From Chelonoidis abingdonii (Eukaryota; Chordata; Testudines; Testudinidae), in NCBI RefSeq assembly GCF_003597395.2, contig NC_133774.1:41431638-41495637 (forward strand): DNA of 64,000 bases, in the 5' to 3' direction. The notes beneath the pieces were generated by a model that saw nothing but the letters and a program-made list of their open reading frames with translations, made no database searches and was not told the origin of the DNA. Below, in pieces: positions 1-11,478 of this stretch (position 1 is its first letter; every line of letters begins with the position of its first letter). Both the position numbers and the translations under genes were made by a program.

Positions 1-144
1 CCCTTGAAGCAATGATCCTGTCACTAATTTGAACTCAAAACTTCACTGATTCCAGTGAAAGATCTGTACATGTAGAGATGACAGGATTTGGGTCTTAAGG
101 ATGCTCCACTTAGCAGTATATGATTTAGCTGAGTATATCCACAT

Positions 145-1112
145 ATATAGAATTGTAGGGTGGAAGGGACCTCAAGAGACCATTTAGTCTGTTCCTTGTA
201 CTCATGGCAGGGCTAAGTATTATCTAGACCATCCCAGACAGGTATTTGTCTAACCTACTCTTAAAAATCTCCAATGGTGGTGATTCCATAATCTCTCTAA
301 CCAGTTTATTCCAGCGCTTAACCACCCTGACAGGAAGTTTTTCCTGATGTCTAACCTAAACTGCCCTTATTGCAATTTAAACCTGTTGCTTCTTGTCCTA
401 TCCTCAGAGGTTAAGAAGAACAATTTTTCTCCCTCTTCCTTGTAACAATCTTTTATGTACTTGGAAATTATTTTGTCCCCTCAGTCTTCTCTTCTCCAAA
501 CGACACAAACCTAATTTTTTCAGTCTTTCCTCATAGGTCATCTTTTCTAGAGCTTTAATCATTTTTGTTGCTCTTCTCTGGACTTCCCATAATTCCTGAA
601 ATGTGGTACCCAGAACTAGACACAATACTTCAGTTGAGGCCTAATCAGCATGAAGTAGAGCAGAATTACTTCCCGTGTCTTGCACGCAACACTCCTGCTA
701 GAACATCCCAGCATGATGTTTGTTTTTTCTTCTTTTTTTTTTGTGCAACAGTGTTACACTGTTGACTCATATTAAGCTTGTGATCCACTATGACCCCTTT
801 CTGCAGTATTCCTTCCTAGGCACTCATTTCCCATTTTGCATGTGTGCAACTGATTGTTCCTTCCTAAATGGAGTACTTTGCATTTGTCCTTATTGAATTT
901 CATCCTGTTTACTTCAGACCATTTCTCCGGTTTGTACAGATCATTTTGAATTTTAATTCTATCCTCCAAAGCACTTGCAACCCCTCCCAATTTGAAATCT
1001 CTCTTTGAAAAACTGCTTGCTCTCTTGAACTGTTTTTCCTCTTACACTTGCTTCCCATAGGTCTCACCTACCAACTCCATGAGTTTGATAAAGTCTGCCT
1101 TCTAGAAATCCT
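145..1112 (-). mobile_element. CR1 LINE, 3' part, internally deleted
   Basis: This is a CR1 retrotransposon on the minus strand. Its 3' terminus lies near 145-230, with the usual text about a single-base-diverged 'gggacctcaagagaccat'-type tail. Minus-strand frames at 772-990 and 404-625 encode RT thumb pieces, including NRMKFNKDKCKVLHLGRNNQ and [19 protein letters not shown], which are typical CR1 motifs. The frames are broken by shifts and stops. Near 995 the match jumps from the region just after the RT catalytic box to sequence that normally lies between the endonuclease and RT domains (about 1000-1112), so most of the RT fingers and palm are missing. It belongs to the same subfamily as the copies at 33655 and 41143. 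Confidence 0.88.
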
Positions 1113-1329
1113 ATATATAGTATATAAAATCATATTGTAATCTAATGGGCTCAGACTGAAACATGAGTTCCCATTCTGATTAATTGCATTGGCTATGTTC
1201 ACACTGAACTGAAATCCAAATTCTGCTCTTTGGAGTATAGTCCCCCTAGAAGTGTGAATATCAGAAAATATGAGATTTTGGGTTAAAAATGTTAGAAGTA
1301 TCTGAGAGACTGAGGAGCTGATGTCCTAA

Positions 1330-1963
1330 GTTCCCTCTAAGCTGTGCGGCCACGTAGCCGCACTGCTGTTTATTAAATGCTACAGCGGGGAGAGATGCCT
1401 CTCCCCAAATCCTGGACCTGCTGCAGCGCCCCGGCTGCAACCCAGCCCGGCCCCAGACCTGCTGCGGCCAGGGGACAGGTGCCCCTCCCCTGTCCCACCC
1501 CCAAACCTGCTGTGACCGAGGGACAGGTGCCCCTCCCCTAGTCCAGACCTAGCCCTGCTATGGCAGCGAGACAGGTACCCCTCCCCTGGCCCGACCCAGC
1601 CTGGACCTGCTGCAGCTGGGGGAGAGGCACCTCTCCCCCCCAGCCCCGGTGCTGTGGGAGAGAGACCTGGGGGGTCCTCTCTCCTCACTGTAGCCCAGGG
1701 AGTCCCACTGCACCCCAAACCCAGAGCCCACACACCCAGCTAGAGCCCTCACCCTGACCCCACCCCAGAGCTTGCACTCCTAGCCTGAGCCTTCATCCCC
1801 CTGCATCTCAACCCTCTGCCCAGCCCTGAGCTCCCTTCCATACTCTGAACCTCTCGACCCCACTGCACCACATGGATTTTCTTATGTGCACCAATATGGA
1901 GGTGATGTGTGGTGCATATAACAAAATTTATTCTCCATGTTCATGGGAAAAATTGGAGGGAAC
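1330..1963. mobile_element. GC-rich non-autonomous DNA element with inverted ends
   Basis: The left end reads GTTCCCTCTAA and the right end reads TTGGAGGGAAC, which are near-perfect inverted termini. The interior (about 1390-1660) is very GC-rich and repeats a unit of roughly 45-60 bases built on 'cctgctg...gggacaggtgcccctcccc', so it is a degenerate minisatellite. The proline- and glycine-rich open frames on both strands come from this composition and are not genes. I recognise it as a common turtle repeat but cannot name the superfamily, and I see no clear target duplication. Confidence 0.6.
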
Positions 1964-4781
1964 ACTACTGATGCCCTATTTAAAATCAGTGGGACTGAGA
2001 TGCTTTTGTACATTGTATAGATCTTTCTTGTTGTTGTTTAAAAGTGGCTATTTGTTCACAAGCTGCTATCTGTATGTGCCAAATGTCAGCTGGACATCTA
2101 TAAAATGTGGGTTAGTAATGAAAAAATCATTATTTGTGTTATGGTAAAGCCCTGAGGCCCCCAAGTGGAATTTGAGTCCCCCTTGTGGTGAGCACTACAC
2201 AAACATATACCATAGTAAAAAACAGTCTCTTCCTTGAAGATCTTGTCTAATAGCCTGTTCCTTTAGTGGGATGTGAGCAAGTGGAGTCAGTGGGTCTGTG
2301 TGGAGTTGGGAGCTAATTTAACACAGAATCTAACTTAAGACAAGAATGATAAATCTAATATACAAAACATAAACTTGAGGGGAGAAAGATATACAACCAT
2401 TCAGTCCTCTCAATTCATACACATAGGCAACTGCCTATTCTGTGTAGGAGGGATATTAATATAAGTAGAGTGCACAACAGATGTTGATCAACAAAACTGA
2501 AAAAGATTATGCTGCAAATGCTGCATTGTTTAGTAACGCTTCAGTTTTGGTAGTGGATGATCCACTATATATATGTTTATATTTTTCTGCTGTTTCCAGC
2601 TGCTATTGTAAATGGAGATTTGTTGTACATTAATCCAGCCCAGATGAAATAAAGGAGTTAATAACACAGTGTGTAGATGAAGTGTCATGATAATGATGAG
2701 GGCAAGCTAGCTTTGACAACACAATCAACAAAGACTCTGCATTCAGCTCTGAATCGATAAGGCACCATTAGTGCTGTACAGGATGGTGAAATTCTGTACC
2801 GTATGTTCAAAAATTGCACAGCAGGACTGTTTTTCACAGATTGTGATGGAATCATTCATCCTTACTGACTCTGTGGAATCTTTGTTGTGCATCTGGTGAA
2901 TGAAGCCGGTGTTCTGTCAGCCTGCTTGGGGACAGGTTGGAACCGTTAGTGGGAATGGGTATGTATTCCTTCTACACATGACTGCATTTGAGACTGCCTG
3001 GGACATGGTAGTCTACAGGCAACAGTTCTACCAGCAAGGCTGAAAGTCAGCAGTATAGGACCTGTGAAGAGCTTGTTTCAACTGAATGCTGCCATTTGTT
3101 TCCCTTACAAATATGAGATAAAATCTGACTGCGCAGACAGAATATAAATATACAGCAACTGGTGTATCGTGTCATTCATTACACACTGTTCAGCCACAAC
3201 ATACTCAACCTGGGTGTGCACAGAAAAAAACCCCAAGTACTGAAATGTCCAGATAGTGCCCAAACATTCTGAGAGTTTTTAAAAAATCCTTTTGATTGTT
3301 CCTTTCCTGCACTCCAAAGCAGGTACAACTACTATAGAAATTCCTCACTTTACTCTCTCTAGAGGAAAATCTTGCACAAATAACAAAATTATTATTATCA
3401 AGGATTTTTTAAAAAGAACTGCTTAGAATGACTGAGTAGCTTTTTTGTAGACCTCAAACTCCACAGAAGCAAAGCTTCTTTTTTCTCATTGAGACACATA
3501 AAACTATGAGGATGTTATAGAGCAATATAGTAGTCGTAGGAATGATTTTTATGGTAGCTTACAAAGCTTTGTACTGTCTGGTAGTGTTTCCTTCAGGGGA
3601 GATTTAAATGAGTTGTGTGTAAAGCCAGCCCTGGCAGCAATAGATGCTACCCAAGACATAAAATGCCTGGCCTACCTGTATGTAACTGCTACAAGTGTTC
3701 AGATATACCCGAACTGCATGTTTTGACTAGTGAATTTAGGTAACATGACAAGAAATATATTAGATGAAAATGTACTTGTATTATAAAATTGTCTGCATTT
3801 TTTAAAGCTTTTATCATACTGAGAGAGAGCTATTAGTCAAAATAGACTAGAATATTTTCTGAGTCGCATTAGTGGAAATGCCCTGGAAAGTGAGCATGAA
3901 AGAGAAGATTCTTTCTTTTCCTAAATATTTTGGTTGGTTATATTAGATTCTCAGAAAATATGGGAATTTTAAAGAGTTTAGTCTCACAAAATCACTGATT
4001 GTGATATAACCCAGTCTTCAGATAAGCATGTGAACTGACTACCCAGCATTTAAATGTTCTAGACAAAGTGGAGACTCCTGCACTGGAGTAAAGGGGTTAA
4101 AGTGGGGCCCAGCTGGGACCACCACTCCTCCATTATCCTCCTGGACCAAGAATTCTGCAGGGACGAACCCCCTTCCCCCTCCCCCATGCTCTCTCACTGA
4201 GGGGCAGTAGGGTCCCAGTTGTGCCTCCCTACCATGGGGAGAAATTGCAGACAAGAATCAGCTGGAGACTCCATCTGGTAGGAGCAGAAGCAAACCAAAG
4301 CAAGGAGCTTCAAACATTCAGAGAACTTTCTACAGGTCTGACTGAACTTTCTCTACTCTTTGCTGATTGTCTGTTTGCTGTCACCTTCTCCCTCAATGTC
4401 TCTTCTCCTCAGCTTCGCTTCCTACCTGCCCCTCTTACTCTCTTCTCCCCTGCCCTGGCCCACTCACCCACTTTCCCTTCAGTGTCCCTGCTCCCTTCCC
4501 TTTTCTGCTGAGCTTATTCCCTCTAACTAAGCTCACAGTATAAATAATATGTGAACCTAATGTGACATTTGCTGCCACCACACTGGTCACTCTGTGTGTT
4601 GTACTCCTTCCCCTATCCGATGTTTGTCTTGTCTAATTAGATTGTCAGGGAGAATTTAGACTTAGGTGTAGAAGCTTTTAATATTTTTAGTGAGGTAAAA
4701 AGTGCAGAATGGAAAGCACATGAGCATAGATTTGATAACCTTTATAAATTGTTCTACAATGTAATTTACTCTAAACAGTGT
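1964..4781. other. No recognisable feature (2.8 kb)
   Basis: AT-rich unique-looking sequence. A pyrimidine-rich run lies at about 4380-4510. I see no gene, RNA gene or repeat that I can identify. Confidence 0.5.
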
Positions 4782-4892
4782 GGACCAAATTCTGCTCTTG
4801 CTCAGACAGTTTTTACTCTGGTTTAACTTCATTGACTTCTGTGGAGATAGTCATGGGAATCAGGAGTGTAAATGAGAGTAGAATCAAGTCCT
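4782..4892. repeat. Short foldback element
   Basis: About 110 bases that begin 'ggaccaaattctgctctt' and end 'agagtagaatcaagtcc', imperfect inverted ends around a centre containing 'cattgacttctgtgg'. It belongs to the family of short palindromic elements seen at 5608, 12451, 22113, 47673, 50578 and 59445. Confidence 0.5.
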
Positions 4893-5267
4893 GAGTTTAT
4901 ATAAAACTTTTTGAACTGCATGAACATACTGTACAGTGTACCAGTGTACAGTGTACACCTATCAGCTGAAGTCCTTTATGCATTATGTAGCTGTCAGTTG
5001 GACAAAGTGACTCGTATTTTGTTTTACCAGATAGACAGCCTGAGTGTCTCCTTTTTGTCAAAGCAGAGTATAGTGTTTTTTGAATGGTATTAACCAAAGT
5101 AACTCAGCAGGAGACAGGAAAGCAGAGGAAAATGGTCTTTGTGATCATTATTATGTTTGACTCAACTAGACCTTGCAATAAAGGCATCAAAATCACCACA
5201 CTGTTATAAGAGTCAATGGGCTAAGTTTACTCAGCTAGCAGAGTGGTGTGCAAATTGAATTTGAATA

Positions 5268-5330
5268 GGGGAAGGAGGATTGTCTTGTGGTTAAGTTACT
5301 GGCCTGGCAGTTATGAGTTCTGGGTTCGTT
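5268..5330 (+). repeat. tRNA-like SINE head, truncated
   Basis: The segment contains 'tgtggttaagttactggcct' (A-box-like) and 'ttctgggttcgttttga' (B-box-like) at a spacing typical of a tRNA-derived Pol III promoter. It is cut off after the B box by the next repeat. It does not fold as a complete tRNA, so it is read as a SINE head rather than a tRNA gene. Confidence 0.4.
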
Positions 5331-5540
5331 TTGATTGAGCTAACCTCGTTATCGCCAGACTGGTTCTGGCCTGCATATTTATACCTGCCTCTGGAAATTT
5401 CCATTACATGCATCTGATGAAGTGGGTATTCACCCACAAAAGTTTATACTCCAATACATCTGTTAGTCTATAAAGTGCCACAGGACACTTTGTTGCTTTT
5501 TACAGATCCAGACTAACACAGCTACCAATTTGATACTTGA
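5331..5540 (+). mobile_element. Penelope-like element tail with hammerhead-like fold
   Basis: This is a high-copy reptile repeat that starts 'gattgagctaacctcg' and ends with 'cagactaacacagctacc'. It contains CTGATGA at 5414-5420. A perfect 6-bp stem follows, GTGGGT 5422-5427 with ACCCAC 5432-5437 closed by a 4-base loop. AAAA follows at 5438-5441. The order CUGANGA, stem II, GAAA is the catalytic core of the hammerhead ribozyme, and Penelope-like elements are known to carry such ribozymes. The first G of GAAA is A here, so the copy should be inactive. The family assignment is an inference supported by the second copy at 10312. Confidence 0.6.
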
Positions 5541-5607
5541 CACCATGTTCAGAAGAGGTTATTTTCTGGGTATTTTTTTGCTGGTGAATTTTTTAAACAG
5601 GCAATCA

Positions 5608-5693
5608 AAGCAAATTCTGCTCTTGGTTACACCCCATGGAACCCTATTGAAGTTAACAGGGTTTCAGGGGTGAAGCCCTGGCTGAATTTGGCC
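5608..5693. repeat. Short foldback element
   Basis: Inverted ends 'caaattctgctcttgg' and 'tggctgaatttggcc' flank a centre with 'ccctattgaagttaacaggg', itself a palindrome. Same family as 4782 and 59445. Confidence 0.5.
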
Positions 5694-6479
5694 AAAAGTC
5701 AATAACCACACATGAAAAACACATTGAGTGGAAAACTATGGGAGTGGGAAGAGGCAGGATGCTTAAAGCTTTTCTATGGCAGAGCAGGTGGGAGGGTTTG
5801 GCCCCAGAGGTTCATTGGTGGAGGGGAGTGGCCAGAGAAGCCATTATGCAGATCTGCCAGCTACTTTGCGCACAGAGCAGGGACATTGGGTGTAGAGGCT
5901 ACTGAGCCTGAGGGACGGATGAGATCTGTGTATGAAAAGCTCTGTATACATGAATCATTATAATACCTAGCTTGTAAAGAGAGGCATACTGAGTCCTTGT
6001 AATACCCTTTAAGACAGTTTGGGCTAAAATTTGTAAAATATTTCTCTCTCAAAATGTTTGAGGATATAAACAGGGAAGTGCATGTATAAATCATGTAGTT
6101 ACGTTCACTCAGCTACCTATTTTTGCATGTACAATTGCCTGTTTGCATACACAGGTATGTTTTTATATTTGCAAATTAAATGCCTATTTAACAAGTGGAT
6201 TAATGTATAGATGGCATTATAATGTTATGCAAGCTTAACAGAAATCTGTCAAAATGCACAGCGCCTTCTGAAATCAAATGCACAGCAACCTCTGAGGACC
6301 TGATATCTCTGGAGGAATCGGCTTTGTTAGTTATTCATTGCTGTGGGTAAAATGTGTGCAGTAAGTCCCCCTACCCCCCAAAGTTCTCATGTCCCCCCCA
6401 AGAATACATTCTGTACCCCCTTCCCCCAGGGAACCCACCTCCCAGTTTGAGAACCTCTGCTCTAAATTATATTTCAATC
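5694..6479. other. No recognisable feature
   Basis: Unique-looking sequence. Cytosine-rich runs occur at about 6366-6430. Open frames here are short and have no recognisable product. Confidence 0.45.
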
Positions 6480-7062
6480 TCCACCTGGCCCAGGATCAGG
6501 GGAACTAAAAATGACTTCTCCCTATCTGCCGCTGTCATCAGCTGGACTGAGTGTAAACTCAGCCCAGAGGAGGATTTGGCCCAGAGTGTATTGAACTATG
6601 TGAAATGTTCTCATTATGTTAAGCTCCAAATATGGAGAGTCATGAGGAAAAGGCAAAAGGGAGATTAAAGTTGGAGGATTTAAATGAAGAGGAAAGGGGG
6701 AAATTGAATATAAGGTCAGGGACGTAGGTGGAGCAAGTTTACAGAGTTTTGAAAAGCAGGAGGGCAATTGTGAATTATATCTGTAGCCAGCTGGCTGCCA
6801 GTGAAGTTATCTGAAGATAAGGGTGATACAGTCCTGATGCCTGGAGGAAGAGAGTAATCTGGTTGCAGCATTCTGGACTCCCTGAGGTTTAGCTAGTGAG
6901 GATTTAGGAACACCATAAAAGAAGAAAATATAATAGTCAAGACAAACCAAGATTAAGGCATGAAGAGTAAAGACTTCAATAGAAATGGAGGCAGACCAGC
7001 TTTGCATTTTGGCAGTGTTTCAGATACACTGATAAGGTAGACAAAGGAGATGTGAGAGGGAA
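6480..7062 (-). mobile_element. L2-type LINE relic (RT thumb and 3' region)
   Basis: The minus strand at 6807-7007 encodes PKSSLAKPQGVQNAATRLL, close to the LQ-VQNAAARLL motif of the reverse-transcriptase thumb in L2 (CR1-superfamily) LINEs. The frame continues past a stop with an 'LHWQP'-like motif near 6790. The lower-coordinate part (6480-6760) should be the 3' coding end and untranslated tail but is too diverged to bound. This is a much older insertion than the CR1 copies in the window. Confidence 0.65.
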
Positions 7063-9619
7063 AAGTCAATTTGGGTCAAAATACTTTGCAGCCAATGGTG
7101 TGACTGAGATCAGAATCTGGCCTTTCATGCGTATTTATTGTAATACATTTCAAGAATAATGCTGTGCACAAAACAAAAAATAACCATTTTCAAAGTGAAA
7201 CTGTGTCTTCTCACTTCAAATTTTACAGAATTAATATTCCTTTAGATCTCAGTTTTCATGGACAGCTAAATTTCTGATCCATGCCTTAGTAATATGTATT
7301 TCTCAATGAGAAATATTACATAGACCACATATATAACTCGGGAAAGGGAAGTTATTATGAGACCTTGGTCTAGTGAGAGATAAGCTCTTGGGGACAGGGA
7401 CTCCTTTCATTTCTCTTCTCCTCTCTTCCCTGCCCCCCCCAAGTGTATCTCATCAGTAGGACATGATGTAATGTTGCATCACCACATGAGCTTGAGACAA
7501 CCATTGTGGCCACTAAAATTGATTAGCTAGACCTATTATTTTGATGTACTTTATTTCCTGTTGTGAGGACAAGGGTGAGAGGGAAGATTTTGAGGCAAGG
7601 GTAACAGGTCTTCATCAGAAGAGTGTATAATCTCAGGTATGCACTGTTGTTTATAAGAGGTTTGATATTTTTTTCCCACTTATACCAGCAATGTAGCACT
7701 AATTCACTGGCTGTAGAAGATATGAAGAATTTCTGTTGTTAGAGCTGTAAATACTATGTTAGTCCCAAGATAAGTGAGGCTGCCTTAACAAAATGATGGG
7801 CTATTGTTCGGATATCTTTGTTTCCAGGCAAATACTGTAAAAGAATTCTTAGAAAGCACAGAAACTATAGAACCATTTCACCTTGAAGAAGCCTCCAGTC
7901 CAGGTTACTGAAGTCTCTTTCAGTGATTGACTTTCTTCTTTTAATAATTTTCAGTTGACTTGCACGGTGCTGAGCAGAGAATACAAAGCTTGGTGATGTT
8001 GTTCTGGTATCGCAGTGCCACTCTTCCCAAAGTGATGTAGGGCCTCGATCTTATTGCTTCCTTACTCTGGAAAAAGTGAGACTGTAATAATGTTAGAGTT
8101 CAGAATCCCCAAAGGATACAAATACCATTTTCTCCTTGCTTTCTAGATGGGAAGGACAATGTATTTCATGTGTTGTTATTTGTGCAAGCTTTTTTCCCTG
8201 GGTATAATTTGTGCTCCCAAATCAGTAAGATTTTTTTTTGTTGATCTCTGTCACTAGCTTTGTGGAGTACAGTCACTAAATAAATCTGACTTTTGCAAAT
8301 ATATTTCCTGCATCCTCAGTATGTGGCAAAGCCTAAGCAAGGACAGAAAATTTCCTGTTGGTACTGTCTCTCTTTGAGGCATGTGATCAGGTCCCGTCAT
8401 CAGAAATGGCATGTCTCACATGCTGCTCAGTCAGACTAGTCAGATCCTCAACGTATTGGTGCTGAAAAGAAAAGTAGAATATACTGATGAATCTGAAAAG
8501 CATGGAGACAAGTATAAACCTGCTCCAGAATCTGGAACAATTTAGCTTTGCAGAGAAGACAAGCGGCTCTGTCTTGCAGGATGCTGAACCCCTCCTGGGA
8601 GGTGATGGGTGCCCTGTTCAGGGTATTCAGGACCCAGAAGGTTTGGATTCCAAATAAAGTTGTTTTTTCTAGTTATATTTATGTATAGGTTATAAAATAA
8701 TGAAATGGGGAATGTAAAATGCATGTTAACCTAGTGAATTATAAATCCATTGCTCATCCAGCACTTTAAATCTGCAAAGTGCTGTACAGACAGTGAGGTT
8801 AGATGGTAGCTTTTAAGCCACGAGGATGTTTGGAGCAGCTGTGCTGCAGCAAGAGTTCCCATGAGGTTGCTCAACCTGAATTTCTCCCATTGGTTTCCAC
8901 AATCAGATACTGAAGGATAGCAAAGCCCCCATACCAATGGGAGCAGTGCACACTCCCATCCACACCTAACAGGCTGTGCTGGCTGCTGGTGTGCAATGAT
9001 CGCTGCTCTTCTCTTTGGGTAGGGAAAGCTCCTATTTACTTCTATGGTGCAGGATCAGGCACCTAGTGACTCAGTAGCAGCAACAGGGATACTGTTTCTC
9101 AGGAACCATACAGAATGATATTATGTGGGGAAACTGGCAGTCTAAATACCATATTTCTCAAGGCTGTTTATGAGGAATTAGATGCTTTTAAATAAATGAG
9201 AAAAATCCTTAACAAAGATACCTTGATCAGATTAATAAACATTAATGCCATACCCTATCTCTCTTCCCCCACTTCATCAATTTCTGTCAACATTTTTTTC
9301 ACTTTACTTTCACATCTTTTATGTTACATACATGTTACACCTACCTACAAGAAAATAGAGAAGATATAAACTTTATCCACAAACTTCCTGTATAACTCCC
9401 GTTGAGCTTTTAGATCAAAAGATTTCAATGTTTCACCCAAAATATTGCCCATAGACCTGTTTTCTTCCAGATAGACAAATTGAAAAGAATATATAAATAT
9501 TTTAAAAAAAGATAATAGACACACTGTGGGAGGGTGTTTTTAGTACTTCCAGGATTCACTAATCAGGAAGTGACTCATCCTAAATATGTTACACCTTTTC
9601 AAATTGTTTTTAAAAAGCC
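7063..9619. other. No recognisable feature (2.5 kb)
   Basis: AT-rich sequence. A short weak palindrome around 8560-8640 ('caggatgctgaacccctcctggg') resembles the foldback family but is too diverged to call. No gene seen. Confidence 0.45.
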
Positions 9620-10402
9620 AGCAAAATTCAATATCTTCCATTTTTTGTAGCGTTGTTGTCATTGTGGTGGTCCCTGCAACGTTGCCAAGCTCATCATTGG
9701 AAGCAAGCTTCCCACAAATCAGGACACATCTACTCAAAGTGGCACCAGCCCTTGCCACAGCAACAGATGAAAAACGTGGAGACCTATCTCCACTGCTATT
9801 ATGATCAATACCCTCCACAATACATCTTTCAAAATCCACGGACCCTACACATGACTATCACAATATATGGTGTACCTCATTCAGAGCTTTAAACACCCCA
9901 AAACAACTATGTGAGTGAAATGAAACCATCACTATGCTCTTGAATGAACTGTCACAGAAATATGAGACACACAAACATCATATCACTTGTGGGCGAACAC
10001 CTCTCACAAAATGATCATTCCATATCTGACCTCTCAGCTCTTGTCCTCAAAGGAAACTTTCACAATACCTTCAAAAGACAAGCCTGGGAACTTAAATCCA
10101 TAACTCTGCTAGACATAAAAAATAATGGATGTAATAAAAATTCTGGATTTATGGCTCATTACAAGCTGTAACCCACTCACCCTCCTTTGTCCTACAACTG
10201 TAGAGATATTAACTGCCTGCTTAAACTTTAATGGTCTGTTGCTGAATATGCTAACTCCTTATCTGTTCCACTTTGTATTTGGCTGTGATGCTTTGTGTAC
10301 CTTACCTAGACCTGCAGAAGAGCTGTGTAGCTCAAAAGCTTCTCTTTCACCAACAGAAGTTCGTCCAATAAAGGATATTACCTCACCCACCTTGTATCTT
10401 TA
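9620..10402 (+). mobile_element. Penelope-like element: GIY-YIG end and 3' tail
   Basis: Decayed coding sequence at 9640-10171 ends in an open stretch (9944-10171) with LVGEHLSQNDHSISDLS and NSGFMAHY just before the stop. These match the C-terminal GIY-YIG endonuclease region of vertebrate Penelope-like retroelements (…GEHFS..HSISDLSVFVLRG… type). Upstream frames carry stops. The 3' tail keeps a hammerhead-like arrangement: CTGCAGA 10312-10318, a perfect stem GAGCT 10320-10324 with AGCTC 10329-10333 closed by GTGT, then AAAA at 10334-10337 and GCTT. The repeat ends with 'cctcacccaccttgtatctt'. The element is 5'-truncated and dead. Confidence 0.75.
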
Positions 10403-10890
10403 AAAAGATAAACAAATGAACACTATTAATATTTTCAAACCAAAGGCTAGAAATTGTCCATATGTTACATAACTTTAACAAGATCAGAAATGACCATATG
10501 TAGTGAAACAACCATCAGATCTTTCACGTAGTGTTTTAAATGTTTGCTTTGATGTTTACTATATGTTTATTGTCTTAGTATATTATGATCTGTTTTCTGC
10601 CTGCTTTTTGGCCTTTCTTACTTTATGTAGTTGTCTTAAAACACTTTATTGTACTGTTGTCACAGAAGTATTTTTGCTTTAAGTGTTCTTTTCCTTTAAG
10701 AATTAAGTCCATGACTGGAACCAAAGAAAAATATATGAACTGTAATTTGAATGGGTAGTCTGTTACTTTGAATTGTGTTCCCTAGGGCTGTGCCTCACCC
10801 TTTGGGAGACGATACATAGCTGGAAGTGTATGAACTGACCTCTCGGTTCCCTAAAGTATTACTTTTTTCATTTTCAAATGAAAGCTAATG
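10403..10890. other. No recognisable feature
   Basis: AT-rich sequence of about 490 bases with no identifiable element. Confidence 0.45.
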
Positions 10891-11052
10891 CTGCTATGGT
10901 TGCAAAGAAAATCTTCAAACTACAACTTAAGTGTAACTGATGTAGCAGTGTCTGACTGAATTTGCAGACTGCTGCTATGGTTGCAAAGAAAATCTTCAAA
11001 CTACAATCTAAGTGTAACTGATGTAGCAGTGTCTGACTGAATTTGCAGAGAG
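10891..11052. repeat. 81-bp tandem duplication
   Basis: Two head-to-tail units, 10891-10971 and 10972-11052, each starting 'ctgctatggttgcaaag' and differing at only a few bases (for example 'caacttaag' against 'caatctaag'). Because 81 is a multiple of three, both units are open in one minus-strand frame, giving an apparent repeated peptide; there is no sign that it is translated. The near identity suggests a recent duplication. Confidence 0.85.
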
Positions 11053-11330
11053 CCTGAAACAACAGTGCTGAGAGCTGTGAACTGCCCCCTTCATTTTAGT
11101 GATGTAAATTCAGGTGCCAATGATGATACTTTAAAGGTCAGCATTGTTCACTGCTCAAAACATGTAAGAAAGGATAGGAAACTATTTTATTGTGAAAGTC
11201 TAAATTGTGGATATACACATATAACAACCCATGGTGGGACTGAAGGAGTATGCAATTGGTTTCATTTTCCTGAAGATCAAACTGTACGTTTAGTGTAAAA
11301 CTACATTAAATTCAGAACATTCTCTTCTAT
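11053..11330. other. Unclassified repeat-like segment
   Basis: The sequence continuing from the tandem duplication contains a 77-codon open frame at 11065-11298, with cysteines and histidines but no motif I can name. The text feels like part of a dispersed turtle repeat, but I cannot assign it. Confidence 0.35.
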
Positions 11331-11478
11331 TGTGAGTTCAATCCTTGAGGGGGCCACTTAGGGATCTGGGGCAAAATCAGTACTTGGTCCTGCTAGTGAA
11401 GGCAGGGGGCTGGACACAATGACCTTTCAGGGTCCCTTCTAGTTCTATGAGATAGGTATATCTCCATATATTAAATAG
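11331..11478 (+). mobile_element. Turtle tRNA-CR1 SINE, 5'-truncated
   Basis: It starts inside the tRNA-like head at the B box (tgtgagttcaatcc) and runs through 'ggggccacttagggatctgg' to a CR1-like 3' tail ('gacctttcagggtcccttctag...'). It is nearly identical to the longer copy at 51879-52075. The A box is missing, so it could not be transcribed by Pol III from its own promoter. Confidence 0.85.

Noticed and set aside
1380..1733. Glycine/proline-rich 117-codon frame
   Set aside because: Product of GC-rich minisatellite composition inside a DNA element; repeats on both strands are equally open.
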